From assembly GCA_033557465.1 (NCBI GenBank), contig CM066033.1, positions 13,951,080-14,015,079 of the forward strand: a stretch of 64,000 bases of DNA. The letters are read 5' to 3'. Every line of letters starts with the position of its first letter. Positions within the stretch are counted from its first letter, which is position 1. Made by a program: the position numbers and the translations under genes. This DNA is from Ichthyophis bannanicus. Lineage: Eukaryota; Chordata; Amphibia; Gymnophiona; Ichthyophiidae. Below are positions 30,964-42,989 of the stretch, piece after piece. The notes under the pieces are model-generated. The model was not told where the DNA came from, made no database searches, and was given only the letters and a program-made list of their open reading frames with translations.

Positions 30964-31758
30964 TCACCTGTGAGGAACAGTGTCAAAGGCTTTACTGAAA
31001 TCTAAATACACCACATCTAGAGCTCTCCCTCGGTCCAACTCCCTGGTCACCCAGTCAAAGAAATCAATCAGATTTGTCTGACAAGACCTGCCTCTGGTGA
31101 ATCCATGCTGCCTCGGATCCTGTAATCCGCCGGACTCCAGAAACCTCACTATTTTCTCTTTCAGCAGCGTTTCCAATAATTTACTCACCACTGAAGTTAA
31201 ACTAACCGGCCTGTAGTTTTCAACCACATCCTTACTTCCGCTTTTGTGTAAAGGCACCACATGAGCCTCTCTCCAGTCCTTTGGCACCACTCCCGACTCC
31301 AACGAGGCATTGAAAAGGTCAGTCAGTGGAGCCGCTAGAACGTCCCCAAGTTCCCTCAGTATTCTAGGGTGTATCCCATCCGGTCCCATCGCTTTGTCTA
31401 CTTTAAGTTGAGCTAGTTTCTCACGAACACAGTCTTCTGAAAATTGTTCAAGATGTCCCTCACTTCTGTTCTTATTTGTGGGTGTTTTCTGAGGTCCTGC
31501 TCCTGGTTCTTCATCTGTGAACACAGAACAAAAATATTTGTTAAGCAATTCCGCTTTATCCTTATCAGCTTCTACATATTCCCCCCCTGCACCCTTGAGT
31601 CTGACAATACCACTTTTGCCCTTCCTCTTCTCACTAATATATCTGAAAAATGTCTTATCCCCCCATTTTATTGCATTGGCTATTTCCTCCTCCTTTTGAA
31701 TCTTTGCCTTCTTGACTACTTTGCTAGCTTCTCTAAGTTTTTCCAAATACAGATGCCT
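30964..31758 (-). pseudogene. CR1-B ORF2, linker and RT N-terminal half
   Basis: The open frame reads KKAKIQKEEEIANAIKWGD, AMGPDGIHPRILRELGD, VPLHKSGSKDVVENYRPVSL, QHGFTRGRSCQTNLIDFF and VYLDFSKAFDTVPHR. This is the linker after the endonuclease and RT blocks 0-3. The frame enters the N run on the right, so the endonuclease is not visible. Confidence 0.85.
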
Positions 31759-32258
31759 NNNNNNNNNNNNNNNNNNNNNNNNNNNNNNNNNNNNNNNNNN
31801 NNNNNNNNNNNNNNNNNNNNNNNNNNNNNNNNNNNNNNNNNNNNNNNNNNNNNNNNNNNNNNNNNNNNNNNNNNNNNNNNNNNNNNNNNNNNNNNNNNNN
31901 NNNNNNNNNNNNNNNNNNNNNNNNNNNNNNNNNNNNNNNNNNNNNNNNNNNNNNNNNNNNNNNNNNNNNNNNNNNNNNNNNNNNNNNNNNNNNNNNNNNN
32001 NNNNNNNNNNNNNNNNNNNNNNNNNNNNNNNNNNNNNNNNNNNNNNNNNNNNNNNNNNNNNNNNNNNNNNNNNNNNNNNNNNNNNNNNNNNNNNNNNNNN
32101 NNNNNNNNNNNNNNNNNNNNNNNNNNNNNNNNNNNNNNNNNNNNNNNNNNNNNNNNNNNNNNNNNNNNNNNNNNNNNNNNNNNNNNNNNNNNNNNNNNNN
32201 NNNNNNNNNNNNNNNNNNNNNNNNNNNNNNNNNNNNNNNNNNNNNNNNNNNNNNNNNN
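31759..32258. other. Assembly gap, 500 N
   Basis: Exactly 500 N, the usual placeholder for a gap of unknown size. The left side is a CR1-B copy cut mid-element and the right side is the 3' end of a CR1-A copy. Frames that include X residues here are not real. Confidence 1.
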
Positions 32259-32439
32259 AGCACATAAGAACATAAGAAATGCCATAATGGGTCAGACCGA
32301 GGTCCATCAAGCCCAGTATCCTGTTTCCAACAGTGGCCAAATCTAGGTCATACGTACCTAGCCAGTTTCCCCAAAAGACACAGGTTCTTGCAGTTCGCTT
32401 GTGTACTAGGCAAAGCATTGATTCATCATGGGTCCCTTT

Positions 32440-33950
32440 TTAATAGTGGGTTATGGACCTTTCCTCCAAGGAACTTTTCCAAACCTTTTTTAAACCCAGC
32501 TATACTAAACAAGCCCTTACTACATCCTCCGGGGTAACAAGATTCCAGAGTTTGTGTTTGATTTACACGGGGTGATGAGTGAGAGAGAAATATTTTCTCC
32601 TATGTGTCTTAAATAGTTTACCCTGTACAGCGTTCATTACATGCCACCCATAGTCCTTCTATATTATGATAGCGGTAAACAATTTATCCATGTTTATCAG
32701 TTTCCACTCCATTCATTAATTTATACACCTCTATCATTATCTCCCCTCAAGCGCCTCTTTTTCTGAGGTTTAAAGAGCCATAACCTTTTTTAGCCGACTT
32801 TCATAGGAGTAAGCCCTTCCATTCCCCTTCACCAATTTGGTGGGCTCTTCTCTGTTACTTTTTCTACTAAACCTATGTCCCTTTTAAGATACGGTTGACC
32901 AGAATGGTGACCCAGAAATTGCACACAATAATTCAAGGCCGGAGGTCGTACCATGGAGCGATTACAGAGAGGCATTATAATATCCTTTGTCTTTATTAGG
33001 TTCCATCCCTTTCCTTATGATACCTAGCATTCTATTTGCTTTCTTGGCCGCCCGCTGCACACTGGGCGGAGGGGGGGTTTTAACATGTTATCCACGGATG
33101 GACTCATAAATCTTTTTCCTGGGTGGTGGTTTTCTAATGTGGAGCATGGCAATCGTTGTAACTATAAGTGTGGGGGTTGTTCTTTCCTAGGTGCATAACT
33201 TTGCACCAATTGTCCACATTAAATTTGCATCTGCCTATTTTGGATGCCCAGTCTTCCAATTTATCACAGATCCTCACTGCAGTTTTCCACAATCCTTCTT
33301 GGGTTCTTTTTCTTTGCTGTTTTTCTTCTTAACAACTGTTAAACAGTTTTTTCGTTGGTCATCTGCAAATTTGATGCACCTCACTAGTTATTCCCTTTTT
33401 TCCAGGCCGCATTTATGGATATGTCAAACAAGTAGCGGACACCAGTACAGATCACCTGGGGTACTCCACTATTCACCTCTTTTCCATTGGGAAGATTGGC
33501 CAATTTTAGCCCTACCCTCTGCTTTCTATCTTTTAACCAGTTACCGATCCACAATAGTACCCACTGCCTCCTAAATCCCATGACTTTTTAGCGCGCCAAA
33601 GTGCTCTGATGGGGGACCTTGTCAAAAGCTTTCTGAAAGTCCAGAATACACTATATCAAACCCCGAATCACCTTTGTCTACTGTTTTATGCCCACCTTTC
33701 TAAAAAAAAAACAGATCAGATTAGTAAGGACAAGCTAGTTCCTTGTCTAAAAGCCATGTTTGGCTGTCTCCCATTGAGGCCATGACTATTAACTACATGC
33801 TGTTGTAATTTTGTTCTTTATGATGGCATTCTAACATGTCTCCACGACTCATGGTACTGACGTCAGGCTCCCGAGTCTGTAATTTCCCGGGCACTCACCA
33901 CTGGAAAACCCTTTTTAACAATTGGGTGTTACGTTTTGGCGACCCTCCAA
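32440..33950 (-). pseudogene. CR1-A reverse transcriptase region
   Basis: It aligns along its length with the RT at 5836-7026 and 52600-53463, but with extra bases about every 15-40 nt. Recognisable pieces include WIGNWLKDRKQRVGL (about 33510-33560) and the SGVPQ block near 33470. No frame longer than about 65 codons survives. Confidence 0.8.
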
Positions 33951-34889
33951 TCTTCAGTGTATTACCAGGATATGATTTTAATCGAAAGTTCACAGATTAC
34001 CAATAACAGGTCTGCAATCTCATATTTCAGTGTCTTTCAACACTCTGGGATGTTATACCATCGAGTCCAGGTGAGCGTGCTACTATTCAGTTTATCAAAT
34101 AGTTGTTAATATATCTGCCGGTTTTTTGTAGCGATATTTCTCCTCAATTCCTCTGCAGTATCACCTTTAAATACCACTTCAGTATGAGGGTAACACCCCT
34201 ACATCTTCCGCAGTAAAGACCGAAGCAAAGAATTCATTTTCAAGTCGGCTATAGCTTCTATAGCCTTGTCTCCTCTTACTGCCCCTTTTACCCCTCTATC
34301 AATCGAACTGGTCCAACTGACTCTCTCCACAGGCCTTTTGCTACGAATGGACTTGAAAAAACGTCTTTACTTCCGTGTTTTTGCTTCCGTAGCAAGTTTC
34401 TTCTCAAATTCCCGCTTTGCTGCCTTATCAATGGCTTGTGCATTTACATCTGCCAGTGCTTGTGCTGTTTCCAGCTTTCATCGATTTGGCTCTTTTTTCC
34501 CATTTTCTGAAGGTTGCTCTTTTGGCAGCAACCAGCCTCTCTGGCTCACCTTTTAAACCCATGGCTGGCAGTTTTTTGGACTTTCTTCCACTTTTCTTAA
34601 TGCGTGGAATACAGCTGGTCTGGGCTTCGAGGATAGTATTTTGTAAAATAACACCCAAGCTTGCTTGTTATAAGTCTTTAAACCTTTGGAACCGATTTCC
34701 TGCTTAGTTTTTCCGCAACTATATTCCTCATTACTATCATCGTCACCCTTTTGAAAGTTAAGTTAAAATAAGCGTTAGTACTGTGGATTCCGTTTACTAT
34801 CTGTCCTCCACTGATTAAATAAAACATGATCATACTATGATAAATATTGACAAGTGGTACCAACAAACTTATTTATTTCACAAGATATG

Positions 34890-35520
34890 GAGTTCAACTA
34901 ATTACTAGGTCAAGTATTGATTCCCCTATGGTCGGTGCATGAACCAGCTGCTCCAAGAAGCAGTCATTTATTTCATCTCGAAACTTTATCTCTTTAGCTT
35001 GTCCTGCTGTGACACTGTCCCAGTCGATACCGGGGTAATTGAAATCACCCATTATTACTACTCTGTTGTGGCTTTTGTTAGCTTCCGTGATTTCTTTGAG
35101 CATTTTCATCATCCATTTGTTTCATTCTGGCAGGCAGGTCGATCGTATACTCCCACTGCCATCAGTCACCCCTTCATAAATGGAATTTCAATCCAGAGAG
35201 ATTCTACAGCATATTTTGTTCCCTGCAAAACTTTAATCCTTTCTGACGCAATGCCCTCTCTAACATAGAGCGCAACCCCTCCACCAATTTGTTCAGCATC
35301 TATCAGTACGATATAGTTTGTATCCAGGTATCACAGTGTCCCACTGGTTATCCTCCTTCCACCATGTTTCTGAGAGTGCAATCATATCTAACCGCTCATT
35401 TAATGCTTAATATATTCTATTCTCCCCTCTTATTGTTTAGACTTCTAGCATTGGCATACAAGCATTTTAGAGACTGTATTTTATTAATATTAATCTGGCT
35501 ATTGGTAGGCATGGGTAATT
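34890..35520 (-). pseudogene. CR1-A apurinic/apyrimidinic endonuclease
   Basis: The frame 35112-34894 reads RVVIMGDFNYPGIDWDSV, the endonuclease block with the catalytic Asp and Asn, then LVHAPTIGESILDLVIS, which leads to the conserved DLV. Upstream minus-strand pieces to about 35520 give further endonuclease motifs in other frames. It would nick target DNA to start target-primed reverse transcription. Confidence 0.8.
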
Positions 35521-35649
35521 GGGAATCTTTATGCTCTGTCTGCTCCTTATCAAGGGCATTTGGGCTACTATACTCCCTTTTGGAACCTCACTGCTTTTGG
35601 TAGTATCCTTCAAGGATACCTTTGTCCGAACCGTTGCGCTCCTGGGTGA

Positions 35650-36548
35650 CCTGTCGGCTTTCCCCTATTTTCTAGTTTAAAAGCTTCTCTATCTCTTTTT
35701 TAAAGGTTAATGCCAGCAGTCTGGTCCCATCCTGATTAAGGTGAAGCCCATCCCTTCGGAAGAGCCCCCCCTTTCCCCAGAATGTTCCCCAGTTCCTAAC
35801 AAATCCAAACCCTCATCCTTGCACCATTGTCTCATCCACGCATTGAGACTCCGGAGCTCTGCCCTTGTCTTTTGGGTCCTGCACGTGGAACAGGAAGCAT
35901 TTCGGAGAACGCTATCCTGGAAGTTCTGGATTTCAACTTCCTACCTAAAAGCTTAAATTTAGCCTCCAGAACTTCCCTACCACATTTTCATATGTCATTG
36001 GTACCAACATGTACCAAGACAGCAGACTCCCCCCCAGCACTATCTATGATCCTATCTAGGCGGTGCGTGAGATCTGCTACCTTCGCACCAGGCAGGCATG
36101 TTACCAGGCGATCCTCACGTCCACCAGCCACCCAGCTATCTACATTCCTAATGATTGAATCACCAACTATACAGCTGTCCTGACCCTCCCCTCATGGGGA
36201 CATGGCCCTGGAGAAACGTCCTCGTGCGAGAGGGTTTTACATCACCTGGAGGACAGGTTCTAGTTACAGGATCACTTCCTGCCACACCAGGGGTGATGCT
36301 CTCCTGTCACGTGACCTCTCTCCTCCATGGCAAACAGGGATGCTGCCAGACTGGAGGTGGGACTTCAGGACTATATCCCTGTAGGTCTCGTCCATGTACT
36401 TCTCTGTCTTTCTTATGTCTTCCAGGTCTGCTACTCTAGCCTCTAGAGAACGGACTCGTTCCCTGAGAGCAAAGAGCTCCCTGCACTTAGTGCATATGTA
36501 GGACCTCTCACCAACTGGGAGATAATCATAATGTGACACTCGATGCAA
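35650..36548 (-). pseudogene. CR1-A ORF1: zinc-ribbon/coiled-coil and SGNH esterase-like domain
   Basis: MHRVSHYDYLPVGERSYICT starts at 36548, followed by CTKC and a heptad-like RERVRSLEARVADLEDI coiled coil. Around 36180-36000 come SCIVGDSIIRNVDSWVAGG, LPGAKVADLTHRLDRI and VLVHVGTND, the GDS and GTND blocks of the CR1 ORF1 esterase. The distal part (NAWMRQWCKDEGLDLL, about 35845-35800) is in another frame. Several frameshifts. Confidence 0.7.
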
Positions 36549-36929
36549 AAGACTGGAGAACCCCCATCTCGTTGCTGGACCTCTGACTGCATCTTAGTTT
36601 AAAGCTTGTGTTTAGGTCTTTTAAATCGGTATATAATAAGGATTGGTGTAGATGCTTATACTAATAAAAGTGTATCTAATACCCCTAATACACCCTGTGT
36701 ACCTGAAGCTAATTAATCACAGGTCCTCTGTGTATGACTGATTTGGATTAAGAGCTGCACCTGAGAGCAGCCCCTTTCCTCTAAGATGTCCAAGTACCTA
36801 TAAAACTACAATTTCCCCAGGGGTGGGTGGGTGCTGGGGAGGGAGGGGGGGAGATAAGTCCTATTAAAGAGGGCAGTTACAAGGTACCCTGTCCTGAACC
36901 CTCAGCAGGGGGATGGGGGTACCACACAA

Positions 36930-37893
36930 AGCCCAGTTAGTTGAGAGAGGCAAGGTAAGTACAGCTGAGAAGGCTGAACTTGCACACCACTAAGACAAAC
37001 ACTAAATAATTAAACAAACAACAGTTAGACAAACAGTAAATAATTAAATAAACAGCTAGAACTCACAGTAAGATGTCCCAGGAGGCAAAAATCCACTCAC
37101 TAGCAGAGCTCTGTAAAAGTTCAGCCTTTCTCTGATCAGAGAAAAGCAAACTAAAACAGCCTATGCACACGTGGAGAAAACAGGAACAAGGTTACAGGAT
37201 ACCTCAGGGGGAGGGGGTCAGGGGGAGGAGTCACTCAGGCAGGCAAGGACAGGAAAAAGCTTAAACAAACAGCAGGCTCTGGGGAGAGAGATTAATTCAA
37301 AATGGCTACCACACACACAGGGGGAGGAGTCACTCAGGCAGGCAAGGACAGGAAAAGCTTAACAAACAGCAGGCTCTGGGGAGAGAGATTAATTCAAAAT
37401 GGCTACCACACAAGGCCCAGTTAATTGAGAGAGGCAAGGTAAGTACAGCTGAGAAGGCTGAAACTTCCACACCACTAAGACAAACACTAAATAATTAAAC
37501 AAACAACAGTTAGACAAACAGTAAATAATTAAATAAACAGCTAGAACTCACAGTAAGATGTCCCAGGAGGCAAAAATCCACTCACTAGCAGAGCTCTGTA
37601 AAAGTTCAGCCTTTCTCTGATCAGAGAAAAGCAAACTAAAACAGCCTATGCACACGTGGAGAAAACAGGAACAAGGTTACAGGATACCTCAGGGGGAGGG
37701 GGTCAGGGGGAGGAGTCACTCAGGCAGGCAAGGACAGGAAAAAGCTTAACAAACAGCAGGCTCTGGGGAGAGAGATTAATTCAAAATGGCTACCACACAC
37801 ACAGGGGGAGGAGTCACTCAGGCAGGCAAGGACAGGAAAAGCTTAACAAACAGCAGGCTCTGGGGAGAGAGATTAATTCAAAATGGCTACCAC
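36930..37893 (-). repeat. CR1-A 5' UTR tandem units (2 x about 480 bp, each with 2 x about 90 bp)
   Basis: The unit 36930-37405 is repeated almost exactly at 37408-37890, beginning GCCCAGTTAGTTGAGAGAGG. Within each unit a subunit of about 90 bp starting CAGGGGGAGGAGTCACTCAG occurs twice. The array adjoins ORF1 and ends abruptly at 37893, where an unrelated L2 tail begins. Position and design resemble the promoter monomers of some L1 elements. Confidence 0.7.
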
Positions 37894-37904
37894 TCCAAGT
37901 TATA

Positions 37905-37998
37905 ATGCCCTGTTCAATGTAATTTCAATTTGTTCAATGAAAACCGCAGTGATGTAGAATAGCACGGTATATAAGAGAATATAAATAAATAAATAAAA
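37905..37998 (+). mobile_element. L2-type 3' tail fragment
   Basis: AAAACCGCAGTGATGTAGAA then GCACGGTATATAAGAGAA and (AAAT)n form the conserved 3' end of L2 LINEs and their SINEs. Heavily 5' truncated. Confidence 0.6.
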
Positions 37999-38097
37999 AC
38001 ATAATACTAGTTGGAGTAATCGAAGCACATATGATTTAGGTAATTGAGCTGGTAAAATATCCGGCCACTCCAACTTTGACAGCACCTCCAGAGCTTT

Positions 38098-39690
38098 TGT
38101 GTGTACAAGTAGTTAATATCCAGCGTAATTGAGAAGATAACACAAATTCAGATCCAACAACATATAGACACCGCTTCTCCACTAGACCCCAGTCAACATG
38201 GCTCAGAGAAGCTCATGGAGTCGAAACACTGCTGACCTCTTTAACCAACACTCTCAGCACTGGAATCGACAGCATCAAAAATGGATTCGCATTAATATTC
38301 CTAGACATCTCCGCAGCGTTTGATTCAGTGGACCATAACAAACTCCTAACCCGACTCCAATGCAAAGGGAATCCAGGGGTTAGCACTGGATTGTTGTAAG
38401 TCATACCTGGAAGAGCGCTGGCAACATGTTCGTATGGGAACAAACACCTCAGACCCATTCCAGTTGAAACAAGGAGTCCCCCAAGGATCCTCTCTCTCTG
38501 CGCTACTCTTTAATATATATATGCAGCCGTTATGTGAGATCACACGTTCATTCGGAATATCCTCTCTAATATATGCAGATGACGTGCTGATTTTCACTCC
38601 AATCAACATTACCTCTGCCAGATTTCACGGTACTAGTAGAGTGTTTTGATGCAATAACAGACTGGCTTCTCACACAGAAACATGAGAATAAACTTCAAAA
38701 AAACCAAAGTTTTAATCATCAACCAAGAATAAGGAATTTTCACCCCCACCTACCCTAAAAGTACGGGACACCGAACTGCCAGTCAAAACCACCATAAAAT
38801 ATCTAGGTGTAACTCTTGACCATCGCCTAAGCTTCAAAGAGCACATAAACCGATCAGTAAAAAACCATCTACTTCAAGATTAGGACCCTCCGTCACCTCA
38901 AAAACATGATCGATCCCGACAACTTCCGCACCATCTTTCAAGCGATAGTCACTCCCCACTTTGACTACGCAAACATAGTTCTCCACGGCCTTCCAAAATG
39001 CACCCTAAGCACGCTTCAATTAGCAATGAACACCGCTGCTCGCATCCTTCATGGTGCTTCAAGGAGTGATCATATAACCTCCATATTAAAGGAATTACAC
39101 TGGCTCCCAATACCTTACAGAATTACATACAAAGCGCTACTTACAACATTTAAGGCCATCAATAACTTAGCGCCCTCAGCAATCTGTACACTCCTCACTC
39201 ACACCCCGAATACCAGATCCAGGAGATCGATAGCAGCCAATACCCTGACCATCCCAACCGACTTCACAAAGCGTTCAAATGCAACCACGGAAAGAGCATT
39301 CTCATACTTTGCTCCTAGATGCTGGAACAGTCTTCCTCCCTCCATAAGAGCAATCAAGGACCTCAAGCAATTTAGAAAAGCTATAAAACACCACCTGTTC
39401 CTCTTACACTTCTCCCAACACCAGTTACCATCTCCTACCCTCCCAACCTTTCCTAAGTGCCCTTTATAAACCAAAATTGATCTGATCCATCTCTTCTGTA
39501 TAACAAGAAATCTACCATTGTATATAGTTGTATAATTAAGATGTAAAAAGTTTTCCTAAGTTGAATCCTGTTAGATCTCCTGTTAAATGTAAGCTCACGA
39601 CAGCTTGTTGCTATCTGTGAGCACTTTATGTTTACTGTAAACCACGCTGATGAGAAATAGCGCGGTATGTAAGAGCATTAAATAAATAAA
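38098..39690 (+). mobile_element. L2-clade LINE copy, 5' truncated
   Basis: The RT begins near SPLDPSQHG, with LIFLDISAAFDSVDHNKL, GVPQGSSLSALLFNIYMQPL and SSLIYADDVLIFTPI (YADD). The C-terminal half is open at 38906-39469. The 3' UTR ends AACCACGCTGATGAGAAATA, GCGGTATGTAAG and an (AAAT)n tail at 39690. Two or more frameshifts around 38640-38900 break the frame. Confidence 0.85.
38906..39469 (+). pseudogene. L2 ORF2 C-terminal domain
   Basis: 187 codons: TIFQAIVTPHFDYANIVLHG, SDHITSILKELHWLPIPYRI and ERAFSYFAPRCWNSLPPSI, the C-terminal blocks typical of the L2 clade. Separated from the YADD-bearing part (38434-38649) by frameshifts. Confidence 0.8.
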
Positions 39691-39694
39691 TAAA

Positions 39695-40075
39695 TAAACT
39701 AGATCGGTAGAAAGGACATCATCTATTGACAATAGTGCATTCAACATTTGAGTTCTTTAGGTAGGACCGGGCTTGTGCAGTTAGTGGATTAAGCAAACGA
39801 CCCACAAAAATTGACAATAGCTCCAAGACACAATTAGTCCCCAGCAGACACGCAACAGCCCACACCCGAGCGGGATAGCAACATACACACCCCTGCAAAA
39901 TCAATACCTAACCAACACAGCTAAACCCACGACAATATAATGATAAATATAACCCTCAAATCGTGTTTTCTTAATGTTGTTAAATACCCTCATGTTAAAT
40001 GTAACCGAATTGTGATGTGATGTAACCACTTTGATTGTAGGATAAGGTGGTATATAAGTCTGTCTAAATAAATAC
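39695..40075 (+). mobile_element. L2-related 3' end
   Basis: Terminates with GTAACCACTTTGATTGTAGG, GGTGGTATATAAGTC and AAATAAATA, an L2-like 3' signature different from the preceding copy. No coding sequence retained. Confidence 0.5.
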
Positions 40076-40267
40076 ATTTCCTTCTATGATAGGATGGCCA
40101 GGGTGTTTTTCCAAACCCTTGTGAATTTTTGGTACGGTGTAAAAACTGGACATGATGGAGTTTTATTGCTCAAAAAGGATGACTGTTTTGATGTAAAAAA
40201 AACCTTGAGCCACCACTCCATAATTTACCACAGCCACTACTTTGGACAAGATAGCTTCAGTGGGATC

Positions 40268-40840
40268 TGCCAATACTTAGAAACCCCCACTCAGGAAAAA
40301 GATTTAGGCATCATCGTGGATAAGACATTGAAACCCTCCATCAAGTGTGCAGCGGTGGCTAAGAAAGCAAATAGAATGCTAGGAATCATAAAGGTTAGGG
40401 CTCTTCAACATAGAAAAGAGACAGCTGAGGGGAAATATGATAGAGGTCTATAAATTAATGAACGGAGTGAAACAGGTAAACGCAGATTGGTTGTTTACAC
40501 CATCAAAAAGTAGAAAGACTAAGGGGACCCACAATGCAGCTACAATGCAGCCCATATAAGACTAAGAAGAGAAATATTTTTTCACGCAATGCTCTGTTAG
40601 TGTAGCTGGGTTTAAAAAGGTTTGGACAAGTTCCTGGAGGAAAGGTCCTAAAACATTATTAAAGAGGACCAGGGAAATCCAGTGCTTCCCCAAGGGATAA
40701 GCACGGTGGAACCTGTGAACCTTTTTGGGACCCTGACAGTTTCTTGTAACCTGGAATGGTTACTGATGGAAGCACAATGCTGGGTTTAATGGACCTTTGG
40801 TCTGACGTAATATGGCAATTCTTATGTTCTTGTGTTCTTA
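40268..40840 (+). mobile_element. CR1-A relic with internal deletion
   Basis: Encodes QEKDLGIIVDKTLKPSIKCA, AKKANRMLGI, then jumps at about 40393 straight to VRALQHRKETAEGKYDRGL-type sequence, skipping about 160 bp present in 6570-6780. The 3' end AATTCTTATGTTCTTGTG is near 40836. More diverged than the other CR1-A copies, so older. Confidence 0.75.
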
Positions 40841-40964
40841 GTTTAAGTGCTTTTCCAGTCTGCTGAAGGGTTTCTCCCAGCTCAATGACTGACTAGAACA
40901 GCACCAGGAATTCAGGGCAGAGAGCAGCAGTCGGCATTGTGGACACTGAAGGGGCCTGACAGGC

Positions 40965-41440
40965 TCTTAAAGAGAGCTTAGCCATAGCTACCTCCTGGAA
41001 AACTACCTGTCCTCTGGATCCCATTCCCTCATCCTTGATCAATTCTGACTCACTTTGTATTCTCCCTTTCTCTCTTACCATCATTAATCCCTTTTTCACC
41101 TCTGGTATTGTTCCTTCTCCTTGGAAGAAAGCTTTAATTTCTAGCACTTAAGAAACCATCACTTGATCCAACTAATGCAGCCAATTAGAGACCATTCTCC
41201 AAGTTTCCCTACTTATTAAAGATTTTGGAAAAGGTAGTCTTTGCCGAACAATGGGACCATCTTGAAAAAACTAATACCTTGCATCCATGGCAGTCGGATT
41301 TAGTACGGAAACAATTCTTGCTTCTTTGTTTGGTGAAATTCATAACTCCCTCAATCAGAGGAACATCACATTAGTTGTGTCCCTTGAACTTTCCACTGCC
41401 TTGGATTTCATTTATCACTCCATTCTATAGGTATCAGAAC
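40965..41440 (+). pseudogene. Old L2 RT fragment
   Basis: Plus-strand frames give CPLDPIPSSLINSDSLCILP, SGIVPSPWKKA, then LDPTNAAN, KILEKVVFAEQWDHLEK and LVVSLELSTALDF. These are RT blocks 0-3 of a classical L2 in order, broken by indels. Confidence 0.65.
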
Positions 41441-41444
41441 AGGG

Positions 41445-42055
41445 TGGGTCACACAAGCTCTGTCCCCATCAAACCTTTGCCTTCCAGCCGCAAGATGGGA
41501 TTCTCGTGGGCAACCTGCATTGCAGCTTTCTTCTCTTGTTCTTCCCACGGGGATCCCATCTCATGCAGGCAGAAGAGAACAGAGCAGACAACTCCTGTCT
41601 GCCATGGGAGATCGGATCATCATGGGCAGAACAGGTGGGGAAGGCTGTGATCACAGCCAGGACGGGACTCAAAGATGGTTCAAGATGTAGGCACCCTAGA
41701 CCAACCTTAAGCTTATTGCCCTGCTAGCTGTCAGAATTTATTGTTTAGCTTTGAATGGCCTACCCTTTGCTGCTGCCCTAGACGACTGCCTAGATTGCCT
41801 GATGGTCAGGCCATCCCTGATAGCAACCTTGATGCAGGTTGTCTGCTTGCGAGGAAAAGAGCAAAGGAGCAGGCTGAGGTGCAATATATTCTCCGCGTAG
41901 AAGTGTGTGTAGCTGGTCTTGGCAGATACAGAATCAGATGAATCCTAGTCATATGGATTTACATCAGAATCACCAGACATTCAACATTTAATGACTGAAG
42001 AGGATCTTGAAGATCTTGTGGTTAGCGTGTTAAGTGATAAGGAAGTAACACAGAA
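41445..42055 (+). other. Unassigned non-coding region
   Basis: Contains TCTCATGCAGGCAGAAGAGA and a partial inverted counterpart around 41510-41650. No gene or repeat family recognised. Confidence 0.3.
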
Positions 42056-42059
42056 AATG

Positions 42060-42550
42060 ATCGTAGCTAAAGACCATGAGGCCGATCCAGTTTGCCCATC
42101 TATATGAAGCACTAAGCTCTACCATTCCTTCCCCTTCGGCAGAGATCCTCTGTATTCTACTAAGCGGAGTCTCACCCGAGACTCATACAAAGGCACTATC
42201 GCCTCCTTTTTCATGCTCTCCATTGCCCTCCGTATGCACCTAAGCATGCTTCTAGGTTTGTTGACAACATCTCTATGTATCATCCGATACCATCACCTCC
42301 AGGTCCTGCTTTTCTTTCATGCACTGAAGTACTTCACCCTATATACTGTATCACTTCCCTCTAGTAAAGCCATGAGATCTCAGATCTTGTAATCATTTGT
42401 ATTTTAGAAATTACACTATCCTCGGCTTTATCAGGGTTTTCATTAATTTACTCATCACAAAGATTAGACTAATCAATCTATAGTTTCCACCCTCTTCCTT
42501 ACTTCCACTTTTGTGGACTGGAATTACATATGGTCCAATGGAGAAAAGCA
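42060..42550 (-). mobile_element. Decayed CR1 family B relic
   Basis: On the minus strand the order of CR1-B landmarks is kept (complements of TACAAAGGCACTATCGCCTC, CCGTATGCACC, TCAGATCTTGTAATC, TTACTTCCACTTTTGTG), with many substitutions and deletions relative to 29905-31758. Confidence 0.6.
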
Positions 42551-42830
42551 CAGGAGACCTCACAAAAACTAAGGACTACCAGTACAAGGTGAGAAGTCCA
42601 AAATACAAAGAGTTTATTCAAGATACCCCAAAGGGTAAACACACGTTACAGAATTAATGTACGCTGCATATTCCAGGAACCTCATATGGCCAGTTTTTGC
42701 CAGTCAAGTATATAACTTATATGTGAATGACATTAACATTTGATGCATGGCATGTGGATAGACTACCTTGTGGCATCGGCAGACTGCTCACTGTGTGACT
42801 TGAAAACCTGGTACCCCCTTCCCTATGACA
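42550..42830 (-). mobile_element. Possible LTR, boundaries unclear
   Basis: On the minus strand AGTTATATACTTG (about 42715) is followed about 90 bp later by TTGAATAAACTC (about 42615), a plausible TATA to poly(A) order. No clear TG...CA ends or target duplication found. Confidence 0.25.
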
Positions 42831-42989
42831 TCAGACTTTTGTTATTAGCCCCTATCTCCCCATGACCAGCATAGCTCTTCTGCCCCTATCCCCCCATGTC
42901 CCATATCTCCCCATTTTACACCACCTCCTCAAGTCTAGGCCGCTCCGCCATTGATGCCTGCCCTTTGCCCCGGCACCACTTTTCCTGTT

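Larger units (their letters stand above)
29905..31758 (-). mobile_element. CR1 family B copy, runs into the assembly gap
   Basis: Minus-strand CR1 with 3' end AACATAGAAACATGATGAC at 29905, RT through to the region upstream of the RT core at 31758, where N begins. Better preserved than the 18880 copy: three long frames cover the RT with two frameshifts, near 30455 and 30950. Confidence 0.9.
32259..37893 (-). mobile_element. Near full-length CR1 family A copy, indel-rich
   Basis: On the minus strand the order is tandem 5' UTR units (37893-36930), ORF1 (36548 to about 35650), endonuclease (about 35520-34890), linker (34890-34100), RT (about 33950-32440), 3' UTR and tail (32440-32262). All expected CR1 parts are present, but the frame is disrupted by many single-base insertions, especially 32259-34700. 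This copy shows what the truncated CR1-A copies at 5836, 21094 and 44738 have lost. Confidence 0.85.

Noticed and set aside
31444..32418. Long frames spanning the gap, some of 300-484 codons
   Set aside because: Most of their length is N; only the CR1-B part left of the gap on the minus strand is real.
36930..37893. CRISPR-like repeat array
   Set aside because: Units are 90 and 480 bp with no short regular spacers, and the genome is vertebrate.
42550..42830. A firm LTR call
   Set aside because: TATA and AATAAA are in order, but no TG...CA ends with matching flanks were found, so it is kept only as a low-confidence feature.
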